Positions 1-8,842 are shown, counted from the first letter of the stretch. The stretch: DNA of 64,000 nt from Rothia nasimurium (GCF_928382285.1 NZ_CAKMSS010000006.1:1-64000); one strand, 5' to 3'. The notes: generated by a model from the sequence alone, not told the origin. Program-made: numbers and translations.

Positions 1-102
1 GGGGCCTACACCCACATCACGCGCGACCAGGCTAACTGCCTCGCCTGCCACCACGCGCTCAACAGCAGCATCCTTAACATCCTTCGGAGTCCAACGCGTC
101 AC
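1..102 (-). CDS. N-terminal fragment of a helix-turn-helix, transposase-like protein (runs off left edge)
   Basis: An open frame reads leftward from a GTG at 100-102 to the window edge (34 codons). A GGAGG-like ribosome site lies just upstream (about 108-113). The start VTRWTPKDVKDAAVERVVAG resembles the helix-turn-helix N-terminus of OrfA-type transposases. The adjoining toxin gene at 141-287 lacks its 5' part, as expected if an insertion sequence ends near position 130. Only the start is visible, so the family is uncertain; another small DNA-binding protein is possible. Confidence 0.45.
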   Translation of the reverse strand, partial: MTRWTPKDVKDAAVERVVAGEAVSLVARDVGVGP

Positions 103-140
103 AACTACCTCCCGGTCGAAGTGGCGCATTCACCCCTTGA

Positions 141-287
141 CAGCACGGGGGAAAAGCGCTGACAGCTGACAAGGTTGGCCTGTGGCGTTATCGTGTAGGA
201 AATTTTCGAGTACTCGTAAAATTTGAAGATCAGCAGATGCAAGTTATTGCTCTCGATGTTGGTCACCGTTCAACAATTTACCGATAG
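141..287 (+). pseudogene. relE/parE-type toxin, C-terminal remnant
   Basis: The 48 codons before the TAG at 285-287 encode a typical RelE-family C-terminus: KALTADKVGLWRYRVGNFRV, then an acidic turn, then ALDVGHRSTIYR. Intact RelE toxins are about 85-95 residues, so the first half is absent. An in-frame TGA lies at 138-140, directly before the homologous part. No antitoxin gene is seen beside it. The likely cause is insertion of the transposase-like element to the left. It is probably non-functional. Confidence 0.6.
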
Positions 288-313
288 TCTTCTAAGCTCC
301 TCTGGTATTAAAA

Positions 314-382
314 AATCACCCCATCCTTTCTCTCTTTACCCTAGTGATTATCTCGGGGTGAAGAGAGAAAGGGTGGGGTGAA
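314..382. terminator. Bidirectional terminator hairpin
   Basis: Arms of about 21 bases (CACCCCATCCTTTCTCTC and its near-perfect complement) enclose a short loop. It lies between the relE remnant (+) and the 3' end of the ABC transporter operon (-), so it can end transcription from both sides. Confidence 0.7.
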
Positions 383-424
383 GTCGGCTCCCGGAACGCA
401 GACCGCCCCTAGCTGCCCGGCAAC

Positions 425-1174
425 CTAGATACGGTAGTCCGTCATCTCGAAGATCTGCAGGAAGCGTTGGATGCGTTCGTTGTCGGAGGCGAAGAAAGCT
501 TCGGGGGCGCCGTTGTAGAGCACGCTGCCGCCGTCGAGGAAGACGATACGGTCGGCGACCCGGCGGGCAAAGGCCATATTGTGGGTAACCACCACCAGGG
601 AGCGCTTTTCGCGGGCCAGGTCGATGAGCACACGAATAACCTCGGCTTCAAGCTCAGGGTCAAGAGCAGAGGTGGGCTCGTCAAAGAGCAGATAATCGGG
701 GGCAACGGCCAGGGCGCGGGCGATGGCGACGCGCTGCTGCTGGCCACCCGAAAGGTTATCGGGGTAGGAGTCTGCCTTATGCCCCAACCCCACCTTTTCC
801 AGCAGGTCGCGCGCGAGCTGGGCGGCGGCGTCCTTACCCATCTTGCCGTTGAGCACCGGGGCCAGCGCCACGTTCTGCTCAGCGGTGTAGTGGGGGAAGA
901 GGTTGAAGTTCTGGAAGACCATGGCCGAGTGCTTGCGGATGGTGCGTACCTGCTCGTCGGTCAGGCCGGCGGCGAAGTCCACCGAGTCACCCTCGATGGT
1001 CAGGACGCCGGACTCGGGGGTTTCGAGCAGGTTCAGGCAGCGCAGCAGGGTGGATTTGCCCGAGCCGGAGGGGCCGAGAATGACCGTGGTTTCGCCGTTG
1101 TCGAGGTTCAGGGAGATGTCACGCAGGATGGTGTTCTCGCCGAAGCTTTTGGTGAGGTTCTTCAGGCTAAGCAT
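425..1174 (-). CDS. Polar amino-acid (probably cystine) ABC transporter, ATP-binding subunit
   Basis: This 249-residue ATPase would energise amino-acid uptake through the permease encoded just upstream. Walker A is GPSGSGKST, the ABC signature LSGGQQQR, Walker B LLFDEPTSALD, and the switch histidine lies in VVTHN. This is the pattern of the GlnQ/TcyN (PAAT) class. The gene overlaps the permease gene by 8 bases, so the two are translationally coupled, and it is last in a four-gene operon. Cystine specificity is inferred from the trans-sulfuration gene at the operon head and is not shown by the sequence. Confidence 0.9.
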   Translation of the reverse strand: MLSLKNLTKSFGENTILRDISLNLDNGETTVILGPSGSGKSTLLRCLNLLETPESGVLTIEGDSVDFAAGLTDEQVRTIRKHSAMVFQNFNLFPHYTAEQNVALAPVLNGKMGKDAAAQLARDLLEKVGLGHKADSYPDNLSGGQQQRVAIARALAVAPDYLLFDEPTSALDPELEAEVIRVLIDLAREKRSLVVVTHNMAFARRVADRIVFLDGGSVLYNGAPEAFFASDNERIQRFLQIFEMTDYRI

Positions 1175-1844
1175 TGGCTGTCCTTATGTAACGGCTGGTG
1201 CGCTTTTCGAGGGCACGCTGGGCGAGGGAGAGCAGGGTGAAGATGACCAGGTAGATGGCTGCAACTTCCAGATACATGGCCAGGGGCTCGAAGGTGCGGG
1301 CGGCAACCTGCTTACCGGACTGGAAGAGGTCGACCATGGAGATCACCGAGACCAGGGAGGTACCCTTGACCAGGTCGATCAGGTCGTTACCCAGCGGGGG
1401 CAGGGCGATGCGGGTAGCCTGCGGGACGACGACGTGGCGCAGGGTCTGCATCTTGGTGAAGTTGAGGGTTCGGGCAGCTTCAAACTGGCCGCGCGGAATG
1501 GAGGCGTAGGCTGAGCGGAAGGTCTCTGCCACATAGGCTCCGGTGTTGAGGCTGAGCGCGATGATGGCGGCGGGCCAGGTGTCGAGGGTGATGCCGATGC
1601 GGGGTAGCCCGTAGAACACCAGAAAGAGCTGCACCAGAAGCGGGGTGCCGCGGAAGAACCATACAAAGGCTGTTGCCAGCCAGTTGAGCGGGTTGTAGCG
1701 GCTGAGGTTGCGGGCGGCGGTGGCCAGCAGACCCAGCACCAGTGCGAGCACGAAGGAGATGAGGGTCAGCGGGATGGTCACCTGCACGGTGGCCAGCAGC
1801 AGGGAGGGCAGGGATTGTGCCCAGAGTTCTAGGTAGCGGTCCAT
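1167..1844 (-). CDS. Polar amino-acid ABC transporter permease
   Basis: This 225-residue inner-membrane protein has several hydrophobic segments. The cytoplasmic coupling loop (SAYASIPRGQFEAARTLNF) is the EAA motif of HisMQ/GlnP-type permeases, which contacts the ATPase. With only one permease gene present, the transporter probably uses a homodimer. It lies between the binding-protein gene (57-base gap) and the ATPase gene (8-base overlap), in the usual order for this family. Confidence 0.9.
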   Translation of the reverse strand: MDRYLELWAQSLPSLLLATVQVTIPLTLISFVLALVLGLLATAARNLSRYNPLNWLATAFVWFFRGTPLLVQLFLVFYGLPRIGITLDTWPAAIIALSLNTGAYVAETFRSAYASIPRGQFEAARTLNFTKMQTLRHVVVPQATRIALPPLGNDLIDLVKGTSLVSVISMVDLFQSGKQVAARTFEPLAMYLEVAAIYLVIFTLLSLAQRALEKRTSRYIRTANA

Positions 1845-1901
1845 AGTGTTCTACGGGTTACTTTCGGTTCGGACGCCGGGGTGCGGCTTGCCGGGGCCGG
1901 G

Positions 1902-2726
1902 TTAGGCCTTAGGGCTGAGGTCGATGCCAACGTACTTTTCGTAGATGGCCTTGAAGTCGCCGTTCTCCAGGTGCTTGGCGATGGAGTCGTTGATGGCGGT
2001 CTGCAGGGTGGTTGCGCCCTTGGGCATCAGGATTGCTGATTCGGAGGCGTCGCCGAGCACGCCGTCGAGCAGGCGGATGGGGGCGTCGGGGTGCTGCTCC
2101 TGGTAGTAGGCGAAGGTGACGGCATCGTTACCGCAGGCGTCCACGCGGCCGGTGAGTACCTGTTCGATGGCTTCGTCGAAGCCGGTAACGATGGTCATCT
2201 GGGCGCCTGCCTCTTCGAGCAGGGTGCGGAAGTTGGAGGTCTCTGATGAAGCTGCGGTGGCGCCGTTGAGGTCGGCAATGGTCTGCAGGCTGGAGTCCTG
2301 CAGGACGGCTACCTTGCCTTCTGAGGCAACGTAGGGGTTGGAGAAGTCGTACTTCTGCTTGCGCTCTTCGGTGGGTGAGACGTTGTTGATGACGATGTCG
2401 TAGCGGTCGGCGTCGACACCGGCGATCAGGGAGTCCCAGGGGGTTTCGGTGTATTCGGCGGTGACGCCCAGGTCAGCGGCGATCAGGTCGCCGATTTCCT
2501 TTTCCATGCCAACGAGTTCGCCGGCTTCATTGTGGTAGTTCCAGGGGGCGAAGGTGCCTTCGAAGCCGATGCGGATCTTACCGGCGTCCTTGATGGCCTG
2601 CAGCTTATCGGCTGCGGCAGAGGAGTCAGAGGTGGTAGATGAGGAGGAGCCGCAGGCAGCCAGGGCCAGGGCGAGGGCGGACGCGCCAGCGGCGGAGAGC
2701 GCGGTACGGCGGGTGATGTTCTGCAT
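1902..2726 (-). CDS. Amino-acid (cystine-type) ABC transporter substrate-binding lipoprotein
   Basis: This 274-residue extracellular solute-binding protein has an N-terminal signal with an RR pair and a lipobox (ALALAACGSS), so it should be a membrane-anchored lipoprotein. The mature part fits family 3: GKIRIGFEGTFAPWNY near the N-terminus and ADRYDIVINNVSPTEERKQK in the middle. The ATG at 2726 is preferred over upstream codons because it follows an AAAGG ribosome site. Neighbours are the permease downstream and the PLP enzyme 40 bases upstream. Ligand identity is inferred from context. Confidence 0.88.
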   Translation of the reverse strand: MQNITRRTALSAAGASALALALAACGSSSSTTSDSSAAADKLQAIKDAGKIRIGFEGTFAPWNYHNEAGELVGMEKEIGDLIAADLGVTAEYTETPWDSLIAGVDADRYDIVINNVSPTEERKQKYDFSNPYVASEGKVAVLQDSSLQTIADLNGATAASSETSNFRTLLEEAGAQMTIVTGFDEAIEQVLTGRVDACGNDAVTFAYYQEQHPDAPIRLLDGVLGDASESAILMPKGATTLQTAINDSIAKHLENGDFKAIYEKYVGIDLSPKA

Positions 2727-2766
2727 GGGTGTACCTTTCGGTGATTGTGTTTGTTGTGGGGAAGGC

Positions 2767-3903
2767 TTAGGCGGCGTCGAGGGCGCCGATGATGTCGGCG
2801 CGCAGATCATCGACGTCCTCGATGCCGACGGCTACGCGCACCAGGCGGGTGGTGAGGCCTGCGTCGTCGCGGTCTTCTTGGGAGTAGGCGCCCTGGGTCA
2901 TGGTGGTGGGCAGGCAGACCAGGGATTCGATGCCGCCGAGGGAGACGGCGAAGGTGAAGACCTGTAGGGCATCGAGGAAGGCCTTGATGTCGTAGCCTTC
3001 TTTGACGGTGAAGGAGAAGAGGGCGCCCTTGCCGGTGGCCTGTTCGGCCTGGATCTTAGCTTCTTCGGCGCTGTAGGAGCCGGGGAAGTAGACGGTGTCA
3101 ACGGCGGGGTGGGCGGCGACAGCCTCGATGAGGACGTCGGCGTTGGCCTGCTGGCGCTCCATGCGCAGGGCCAGGGTCTTGACGTTCTGCAGCAGACGGT
3201 AGGAGTCGATGGGTGAGAGCACACCGCCAGAAATCAGCTGGGCCTTGAAGAGCTTATCGGCCAACTCTGCGTTGTTGGTGGTGGCGACGCCCGCGAGCAG
3301 GTCGCCGTGGCCGGCCAGGTACTTGGTGGCTGACTGCACGACGATGTCGGCACCCAGTTCCAGGGGCTTTTGCAGGTAGGGGGTCATGACGGTGTTATCG
3401 ACGACCAGCAGGGCCCCGTGGCGGTGGGCCAGCTCGGCGACCTTCTTGATGTCGGTGACGCGCAGGGTGGGGTTGGAGGGGGTCTCAATGAAGACCATGC
3501 CCACGTTCTTGCCTTCAAAGTGGGCGTCGGAGAGGGTGGTGAGGTCGTAGACCAGTTCGTGCGCGACTCCGCGCTTGGGCAGTTCGATGGTGGCGAAGCG
3601 GTAGTTGCCGCCGTAGACGGGCATGCCCATGAGCAGGGTCTGGCCGTGTTCCAGGATTCCCATGGCGGCGGCGGTAGCACCCATGCCGGAGGCGTAGAGG
3701 AAGGCGTGCTCGGCGCCCTCGATGGCGGCGAGGGTGGTTTCTGCCTTGGAGCGGGTGGGGTTGCCGCCGCGCTGGTATTCGAAGGGGCCTTCGGTGCCGT
3801 CGGTGGGCTGGCCGAAGGTGGAGGCGGTGTAGATCGGGGGTACGACGGCCTGCTCTTCGTTGGAGTGGACGGCGTGAATGGCGCGAGTGGTAAAGCCTGC
3901 CAC
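2767..3903 (-). CDS. Trans-sulfuration PLP enzyme (cystathionine gamma-synthase/lyase family)
   Basis: This enzyme of about 378 residues belongs to the Cys/Met metabolism PLP family. The PLP lysine lies in SATKYLAGHGDLLAG, and the YQRGGNPTR and LYASGMGA segments match family active-site regions. It heads the operon containing the amino-acid ABC transporter, which suggests a lyase acting on imported cystine or cystathionine, but synthase and lyase cannot be separated by eye. The GTG at 3903 is chosen because a GAAAGGA ribosome site sits about 6 bases before it; an ATG seven codons upstream lacks such a site. Confidence 0.85.
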   Translation of the reverse strand: MAGFTTRAIHAVHSNEEQAVVPPIYTASTFGQPTDGTEGPFEYQRGGNPTRSKAETTLAAIEGAEHAFLYASGMGATAAAMGILEHGQTLLMGMPVYGGNYRFATIELPKRGVAHELVYDLTTLSDAHFEGKNVGMVFIETPSNPTLRVTDIKKVAELAHRHGALLVVDNTVMTPYLQKPLELGADIVVQSATKYLAGHGDLLAGVATTNNAELADKLFKAQLISGGVLSPIDSYRLLQNVKTLALRMERQQANADVLIEAVAAHPAVDTVYFPGSYSAEEAKIQAEQATGKGALFSFTVKEGYDIKAFLDALQVFTFAVSLGGIESLVCLPTTMTQGAYSQEDRDDAGLTTRLVRVAVGIEDVDDLRADIIGALDAA

Positions 3904-3934
3904 GGTGGTTCCTTTCGGTATCAAGAAAAAGCGT

Positions 3935-3964
3935 ATTTATAGAGCCTATACCTGCTATCTGCAA
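3935..3964 (-). promoter_or_regulatory. Sigma-70-type promoter of the cystine/trans-sulfuration operon
   Basis: On the minus strand TTGCAG (3964-3959) and TATAAAT (3941-3935) are separated by 17 bases, about 30 bases upstream of the GTG start. The -35 region overlaps an imperfect inverted repeat (CCTGC...GCAAGG) that could bind a regulator; that part is inference. Confidence 0.6.
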
Positions 3965-4203
3965 GGCAGAGAATTAATGTTACGCGTTTATGACGTCGCT
4001 CTTGGGTAAACACAAGAGGTATAGCCAAGGGCACATCGGCTTGGTGACCCAGACCCCACAAGCCCACTGCCCCGCCCCAAAACCGCCCACAGCCGGTATT
4101 CTTAAAGAAGAGGTGCGGGCTCTGCGCCCCCTTCGTCTGCTATCACTTGAGGACGATACCGCCACCTCACACATCCCCTCAGACACCACACAAAGAGTTC
4201 TCT

Positions 4204-6426
4204 ATGCCTACCTCCCCCATTCATCGCCGCACCCTCATTCAGGGCGCAGCCTGGTCTGCCCCCACCATCATTGCCAGCTCGGCGGTGCCCGCCTACGCCG
4301 CATCAACGCCGTCCGCTGACCTTTTTGCCACCCTGGCAGCAGAACTGGGCGGTATCTCCTTCACCGAGTCACAGACCGTCTACGACTCGCTCTCACCCAC
4401 CATTCGCATTACCGACATCACCAACAAGCGGCTAGAGATTTCTCGCCGCACCAGGCGTCCTTTCAACTCCGTGACCGAGGCAGAGGCCCGCGCTGAGCTC
4501 CAGCCCGAGGTGCTCAAGGCTACCGGCCTTGAAAAGCAGTTCAACGTCTCAAAGCTGCTGGCCCAGAATACCCTCACCGCCATTGCTGCCAACCCCCTCT
4601 ACGCCCACCTCTCAGAGGCAGAGCGCGAAACCCTCATCACCAACAAAGTGAGCGGGCGCAAGGAGCAGTTCCTACTGGGCCTGGCCTACCTGCGGTCACT
4701 CTATTCTTTCGAGCTGGGCGGCGTGAACGTGGCCGAGGCCCTCATTGCTAACCCTGAGCAGTTCGGCATCACCGGGGTTGACCCGATTGACTACATTCTC
4801 AATATCGGCTCCCAGCGAGCTAGCGTGCTGGCTTTCAGCAACTCCCCCACCGCCCACCGCACCGTGGTGCGCCTACCGGAGCTCACCAGCTTCATTGCCG
4901 ACCGGGCAGGCACCAGCGACCTGGACGCCTGGATGCGCGAGCAGAGCGGGGCCATCATTGCGGACGCCGCCGCCCCGCTCTACAGCAAGCTGGCGGCAGA
5001 CCCTGCCTCCCAGCGCTTTATCCTGCCCCTGCTTTCACAGGAGAATGACGGGGTCTATGTTGCGACAACCCCGGCCTCTATCACCTTCGGCCACACCTAC
5101 ACCTATGTAGACCCCGCCACCGCAGGTAGCAGCACCGCTGAAAAGACCGCCTTCATCGACGAACTCAACCGCCGGGCAGCCGAGCAGAACGCCTTTGTGG
5201 AACTCTGGACCCGCCTGGCTCCCGCCTACGCTGGCGAGCTCACCGGCAACCGCCTGGCAATTGACACCTTCCAGGGCTACAAGGCCCAGAACATCTCCGC
5301 CTCCTGGCTGCCCAAGACCAACCCCGGGGCTATCAGCGACTTCTTTGCGCCCCTTAACCTCTGGGCACCCTACACTCAGGCAACCGCCCAGGCCGAGGGC
5401 ACCGGCATGCGCTACTTCATGGGCAAGGCCATCTCTGCCAACGGTGTGACCACCTACGGCCACGAGATGACCCACCTCATCGACGACACCCTACTCACCA
5501 ACGGCGGTGGCCTGCGCGACGGCTTCGGCCCCGAAACAATCGCCCGCGGTATCTTCGAGGGCCCCGACAGCCCCACCTCAGCTATCGTTGGCTTCAACCA
5601 GTACTTCGACTGGACCTCGGTCACCGACCGCCTGCACAACGGCAGCCCCGAGCAGTTCGCCACCAAGCAAGACCTCTCTGCCTACATGCGCCAGCAGCTC
5701 GACACACTCTACCTGCTGGATGCCCTCGAAGCAGAAGCTATCCTGCGCCGCCCGGCCGAAGAGCGCGCCGTCCTGCTCAACCGCCTGAGCCAGACCCCGC
5801 GCGGCACCACCGGCCACACCGACGACACCTTCAGCACCATCACCGTGGACGAGGCCGCCGCTCTCTCAACGGTGGAAGACTTCACCGCCCAGGGCCTGGT
5901 GGTATCCCGCTACCAGTGGCGCGGCATCAGCACCATCGGCACCGCACCGGCCAACAGCTACTACACCATCCCCCTCTTCGACCCCGCCTACGGCGCCTAC
6001 ACCCCCGCTACCGGGGCGCCCGGCGATATTACCGTCCGCCGTCAGGCCTTCGACCTGCTGGCCTACAAGGGCTACGACGAGGGCATGGTCCCCTATATCT
6101 CTAACCAGTACAAGGCCGCTGCGGGCGGGGCCCTGTCGGATAGCTTCATCATGGGGCAGATTGGCATTGCCGACTACGCCGCCGACCGCGCGGCCCGCTA
6201 CCGCCAGGGGCTTGAGCGGGCGGGGGCGTCCGGGGTCTTCCCCTTCACCCACCGCGGCCAGACCATCGCCTCCCTCGACGACCTGCGGGCCCAGTTCGAC
6301 CGGGCACTAGCCGCCGACCTGCCCTACCTGCAGCAGGCCCGGGCAGGCTCTACCAGCGCCATCTGGTCGGTGACTGCCGTGCGTGAGCTCAAGGCCTCCT
6401 TCTACCGGGCAGCTATGCAGCTCTAG
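4204..6426 (+). CDS. Tat-exported M26-like zinc metalloprotease
   Basis: This 740-residue secreted protein starts with a twin-arginine signal (HRRTLIQ at residues 7-13, then a hydrophobic run and a PAYA-A cleavage site near residue 33). The zinc site is HEMTH at about residues 420-424, with a third ligand glutamate near 444 in GFGPETIARG, the gluzincin spacing of IgA1-protease-like M26 enzymes. Known M26 enzymes usually exceed 1600 residues and carry LPXTG anchors. This one is compact with no anchor, so it is probably released. The ATG at 4204 places the signal correctly, though its ribosome site is weak. The substrate is unknown. Confidence 0.7.
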   Translation: MPTSPIHRRTLIQGAAWSAPTIIASSAVPAYAASTPSADLFATLAAELGGISFTESQTVYDSLSPTIRITDITNKRLEISRRTRRPFNSVTEAEARAELQPEVLKATGLEKQFNVSKLLAQNTLTAIAANPLYAHLSEAERETLITNKVSGRKEQFLLGLAYLRSLYSFELGGVNVAEALIANPEQFGITGVDPIDYILNIGSQRASVLAFSNSPTAHRTVVRLPELTSFIADRAGTSDLDAWMREQSGAIIADAAAPLYSKLAADPASQRFILPLLSQENDGVYVATTPASITFGHTYTYVDPATAGSSTAEKTAFIDELNRRAAEQNAFVELWTRLAPAYAGELTGNRLAIDTFQGYKAQNISASWLPKTNPGAISDFFAPLNLWAPYTQATAQAEGTGMRYFMGKAISANGVTTYGHEMTHLIDDTLLTNGGGLRDGFGPETIARGIFEGPDSPTSAIVGFNQYFDWTSVTDRLHNGSPEQFATKQDLSAYMRQQLDTLYLLDALEAEAILRRPAEERAVLLNRLSQTPRGTTGHTDDTFSTITVDEAAALSTVEDFTAQGLVVSRYQWRGISTIGTAPANSYYTIPLFDPAYGAYTPATGAPGDITVRRQAFDLLAYKGYDEGMVPYISNQYKAAAGGALSDSFIMGQIGIADYAADRAARYRQGLERAGASGVFPFTHRGQTIASLDDLRAQFDRALAADLPYLQQARAGSTSAIWSVTAVRELKASFYRAAMQL

Positions 6427-6455
6427 AACCCCTAGCGTTAGAGCCCGAAGAACTG

Positions 6456-6492
6456 AAAAAGTCCCGCTCCCTGGTGAGGGAGCGGGACTTTT
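6456..6492. terminator. Terminator between metalloprotease and NlpC/P60 genes
   Basis: AAAAAGTCCCGCTCCCT pairs with AGGGAGCGGGACTTTT around a short GGTG loop. A-tract and T-tract flanks make it bidirectional, suiting the two convergent genes. Confidence 0.9.
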
Positions 6493-6521
6493 CTCAAGAA
6501 AAGACGCTGTATAGCGGTGCT

Positions 6522-7415
6522 TTAGCTGTTGTAGCCAGCGGGTGATACGTAGATGGGTGCAGATGCACCGGGGATGTTGACGGAGAATACGGAGGTACCC
6601 ATACCCATCCAGCCACCGTGTACAGCCTGGCCGTTACCAATGTAAACAGCGATGTGCTGCTGGCCCCAACCGTTGGACTGGTAAAGAACCAGGTCACCGG
6701 GCTGGGGGTTGCTGGTGACGGTACCCAGTGACATGTAGTCCATGGGCCAGCCGTGGAAGTTGATGCCAGCGGCACGCAGGGAGTTGGTTGCCAGCATGGT
6801 GCAGTCAGTCTGAGCGTTGACAGCGGCGGCAGCCTTAGCTGCAGCTACAACGGCATCGCGCTTAGCCTGGTTGGTGGCGGTGGAAAGAGTGGGGGCTGCT
6901 GCAGGAGCAGGGGCAGCTGCTGCGGGAGCTACAGTTTCAACAGGAGCGGGTGCGGCCTCTACAACCTGAACGGTTTCAGCCTGAACAGCAACGGTAGCTT
7001 CCTCTGCAGGAGCTTCGACGGGTGCCTCTTCAACAACCGGAGCTTCTACAGGAGCTTCTTCAACGACGGGGGCTTCCTCAACGGGAGCCTCTTCAATAAC
7101 AGGGGTTGCCTCGACGGGCTTTTCGGGAGCCACGATGTAAGCGGGAACGCCCCAGCTTACGATCTTGCCTTCACCTGCAACGGCAAATGCCTTGAGCAGG
7201 GGGGCTGAAACAGCTGCACCGTTGTCTACGGTGGTCTGCGGGGCTTCATTGACGGCTGCGTTTGCTGCTGCGAGAACAGTACCGGACAGGATGACGCCTA
7301 CCGCACCTACTGAGAGTGAACGACGCAATGTTGTACCTTTCGTCTCTTCTTGAGATTTCGCAGCCGGGTTGCTGCTACTGCTGGGTGGCCCGTACGTGGG
7401 GTTTTGGGCTCCCAT
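6522..7415 (-). CDS. NlpC/P60 (C40) family cell-wall peptidase
   Basis: This 297-residue protein has an N-terminal hydrophobic export signal, a Pro/Ala/Glu-Val-rich linker built from repeated APVEEAPV-like units, and a C-terminal NlpC/P60 domain. The catalytic Cys lies in TDCTMLATNSL and the His in GQQHIAVYIGNG. It probably cleaves peptidoglycan stem peptides outside the cell. Two starts are plausible: ATG at 7415 with a GAGGGA site, or TTG at 7328 with an AAAGG site directly before the RR-hydrophobic signal. Codon use across the extra 29 residues looks coding. An MtrA-like box lies upstream. Confidence 0.85.
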   Translation of the reverse strand: MGAQNPTYGPPSSSSNPAAKSQEETKGTTLRRSLSVGAVGVILSGTVLAAANAAVNEAPQTTVDNGAAVSAPLLKAFAVAGEGKIVSWGVPAYIVAPEKPVEATPVIEEAPVEEAPVVEEAPVEAPVVEEAPVEAPAEEATVAVQAETVQVVEAAPAPVETVAPAAAAPAPAAAPTLSTATNQAKRDAVVAAAKAAAAVNAQTDCTMLATNSLRAAGINFHGWPMDYMSLGTVTSNPQPGDLVLYQSNGWGQQHIAVYIGNGQAVHGGWMGMGTSVFSVNIPGASAPIYVSPAGYNS

Positions 7416-7451
7416 GCTTCCCTCGGAAGCTGATTGGACTTTGAACAGCCT

Positions 7452-7487
7452 ATAACGATTTGGTAACGATGTATACCGAATCGTTAT
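7452..7487 (-). promoter_or_regulatory. MtrA-like direct repeat within an inverted repeat, upstream of the NlpC/P60 gene
   Basis: ATAACG-N5-GTAACG (7452-7468) matches the actinobacterial MtrA box form, two GTAACR half-sites with a 5-base spacer. The same region contains a perfect 9-base inverted repeat, ATAACGATT (7452-7460) and AATCGTTAT (7479-7487). MtrA is known to control wall-hydrolase genes in actinobacteria, so the placement fits. Binding itself is inference. Confidence 0.45.
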
Positions 7488-7630
7488 AAAAAGTTGATTT
7501 TTCTGCCCTATGTCACGTCTTCATGGGGGCATGAAAAATCCTACGAATCGCCTGTTAATACTGGTCATCGCGGGTTACTGGCCGGTAGGGTTCGCGGGTG
7601 CAATCCGTCGAAATAATATGCGACACGTTC

Positions 7631-7675
7631 GCGGGCCGGGTCACGGTTTCATGAAGAAACTGTGACCCGGCCCGC
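7631..7675. terminator. Terminator hairpin after the pirin gene
   Basis: A 20-base arm beginning GCGGGCCGGGTCAC pairs with its complement across a 5-base loop, with one G-T mismatch. It lies 45 bases beyond the pirin stop codon on the minus strand. Confidence 0.75.
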
Positions 7676-7720
7676 TAGTTTAAGGGGCGGGCGGATGCCC
7701 GCTCCCCTGCACCAGGGCTC

Positions 7721-8842
7721 TTAGTCGCCGCGCAGCTTCAAGCGCGCGTTGGGCAGATCGGGGGCAGGAATCACCGATGTGCGGGGCTTCTCTTCATATT
7801 CCCCGGGCAGCAGCACCACCCCACCAAAGCGGGGGTAGTCGGGGCCGGCGTCCTGACCGGCTGCAAGCGACCCACCGGTGACTATCTCGGTGCCCGACGC
7901 ACCTGCCGGGGCGGTGATGGCCTCGAAGCTCTCAGCCTGGGCGTTCCAGGCTGCGCGGGCTTCGACGATGTCTTCGTGGGAGCGGCCGATGAAGTTCCAC
8001 CAGATAGCGATTTTTTCGCCGAAGGGAGCTCCGCCGAGCAGGATCAGGCGGGTGTCGCCGACGGCCTCGATGGTGAGTTCGGTGGTGCCGGGTTCGATAA
8101 AGAGCATTTCGTCGGCGGCTACCCGCTGGCCCTTAATAAGAAGGGCGCCGGTGTCGACCACGAAGCCGTGCTCGTACTCGGGGTTGAGAGTCAGGGTGAT
8201 GGTGCGGCGCGGGGCGTCGTCTGCCGGGTTCTTGTCTGCCTCTGGGTCAGAGCCGGGGGCACCCACCAGGATTTCAGCACCGAGCAGGGGCGAGAAGGTG
8301 GTGACGGGCGATGAGCCGGTGAAGGTCTGCCCATCGACGGTCACACCCAATTCCCCCAGGAAGACGCGGGCTTGCACCGGAGCCGGGGCGGACGCGTCCT
8401 GCCCACTCCCCTGCCCGCCGAAAGTGAGGGCCTCGGGCACGAAGTTTTCGAAGGCGGGGGCGGTGTTCATGTCTTGGTGGGGCAGGGCAATCCAGAGTTG
8501 GATGCCGTGCAGCACGGTGGTATCTGGCGTGGAGTATTCGGAGTGGTTGATGCCGTAGCCGGCGGTCATGAGGTTGAGCTCGCCGGGGCGCACATCGGCG
8601 ACGGTGCCGAGGGAGTCGCGGTGTTCGATGGTGCCGGTGAAGATCCAGCTGGCGGTTTGCAGGCCGGTGTGGGGGTGCGGGGCGACGCGCATGCCGCCGG
8701 TGACGGCGACGTCGTCGGGGCCGTAGTGGTCAATGAAGCACCAGGCGCCCACCATGCGGCGGTCGCGGGAGGGCAGCAGGCGACGCACGGTCATGGCGCG
8801 CAGCCCACCCAGGGGCACGGGGCGAGGCTCAATAAGTTTCAT
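7721..8842 (-). CDS. Pirin-family cupin protein
   Basis: This 373-residue bicupin begins MKLIEPRPVPLGGLRAMTVR. The N-terminal cupin carries the pirin metal motif (MRVAPHPHTGLQTASWIFTG) and a second histidine region (YGINHSEYS). Pirins bind iron, and some act as quercetin dioxygenases or redox-sensing cofactors; the role here is unknown. The C-terminal cupin has ILLGGAPFGEKIAIWWNFIG, typical of the family. The gene stands alone with its own terminator. Confidence 0.9.
   Translation of the reverse strand: MKLIEPRPVPLGGLRAMTVRRLLPSRDRRMVGAWCFIDHYGPDDVAVTGGMRVAPHPHTGLQTASWIFTGTIEHRDSLGTVADVRPGELNLMTAGYGINHSEYSTPDTTVLHGIQLWIALPHQDMNTAPAFENFVPEALTFGGQGSGQDASAPAPVQARVFLGELGVTVDGQTFTGSSPVTTFSPLLGAEILVGAPGSDPEADKNPADDAPRRTITLTLNPEYEHGFVVDTGALLIKGQRVAADEMLFIEPGTTELTIEAVGDTRLILLGGAPFGEKIAIWWNFIGRSHEDIVEARAAWNAQAESFEAITAPAGASGTEIVTGGSLAAGQDAGPDYPRFGGVVLLPGEYEEKPRTSVIPAPDLPNARLKLRGD

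Noticed and set aside
467..1240. Long open frame on the plus strand opposite the ABC transporter genes
   Set aside because: It lies antisense to two genes with full family motifs; the length is a by-product of GC-rich codon bias.
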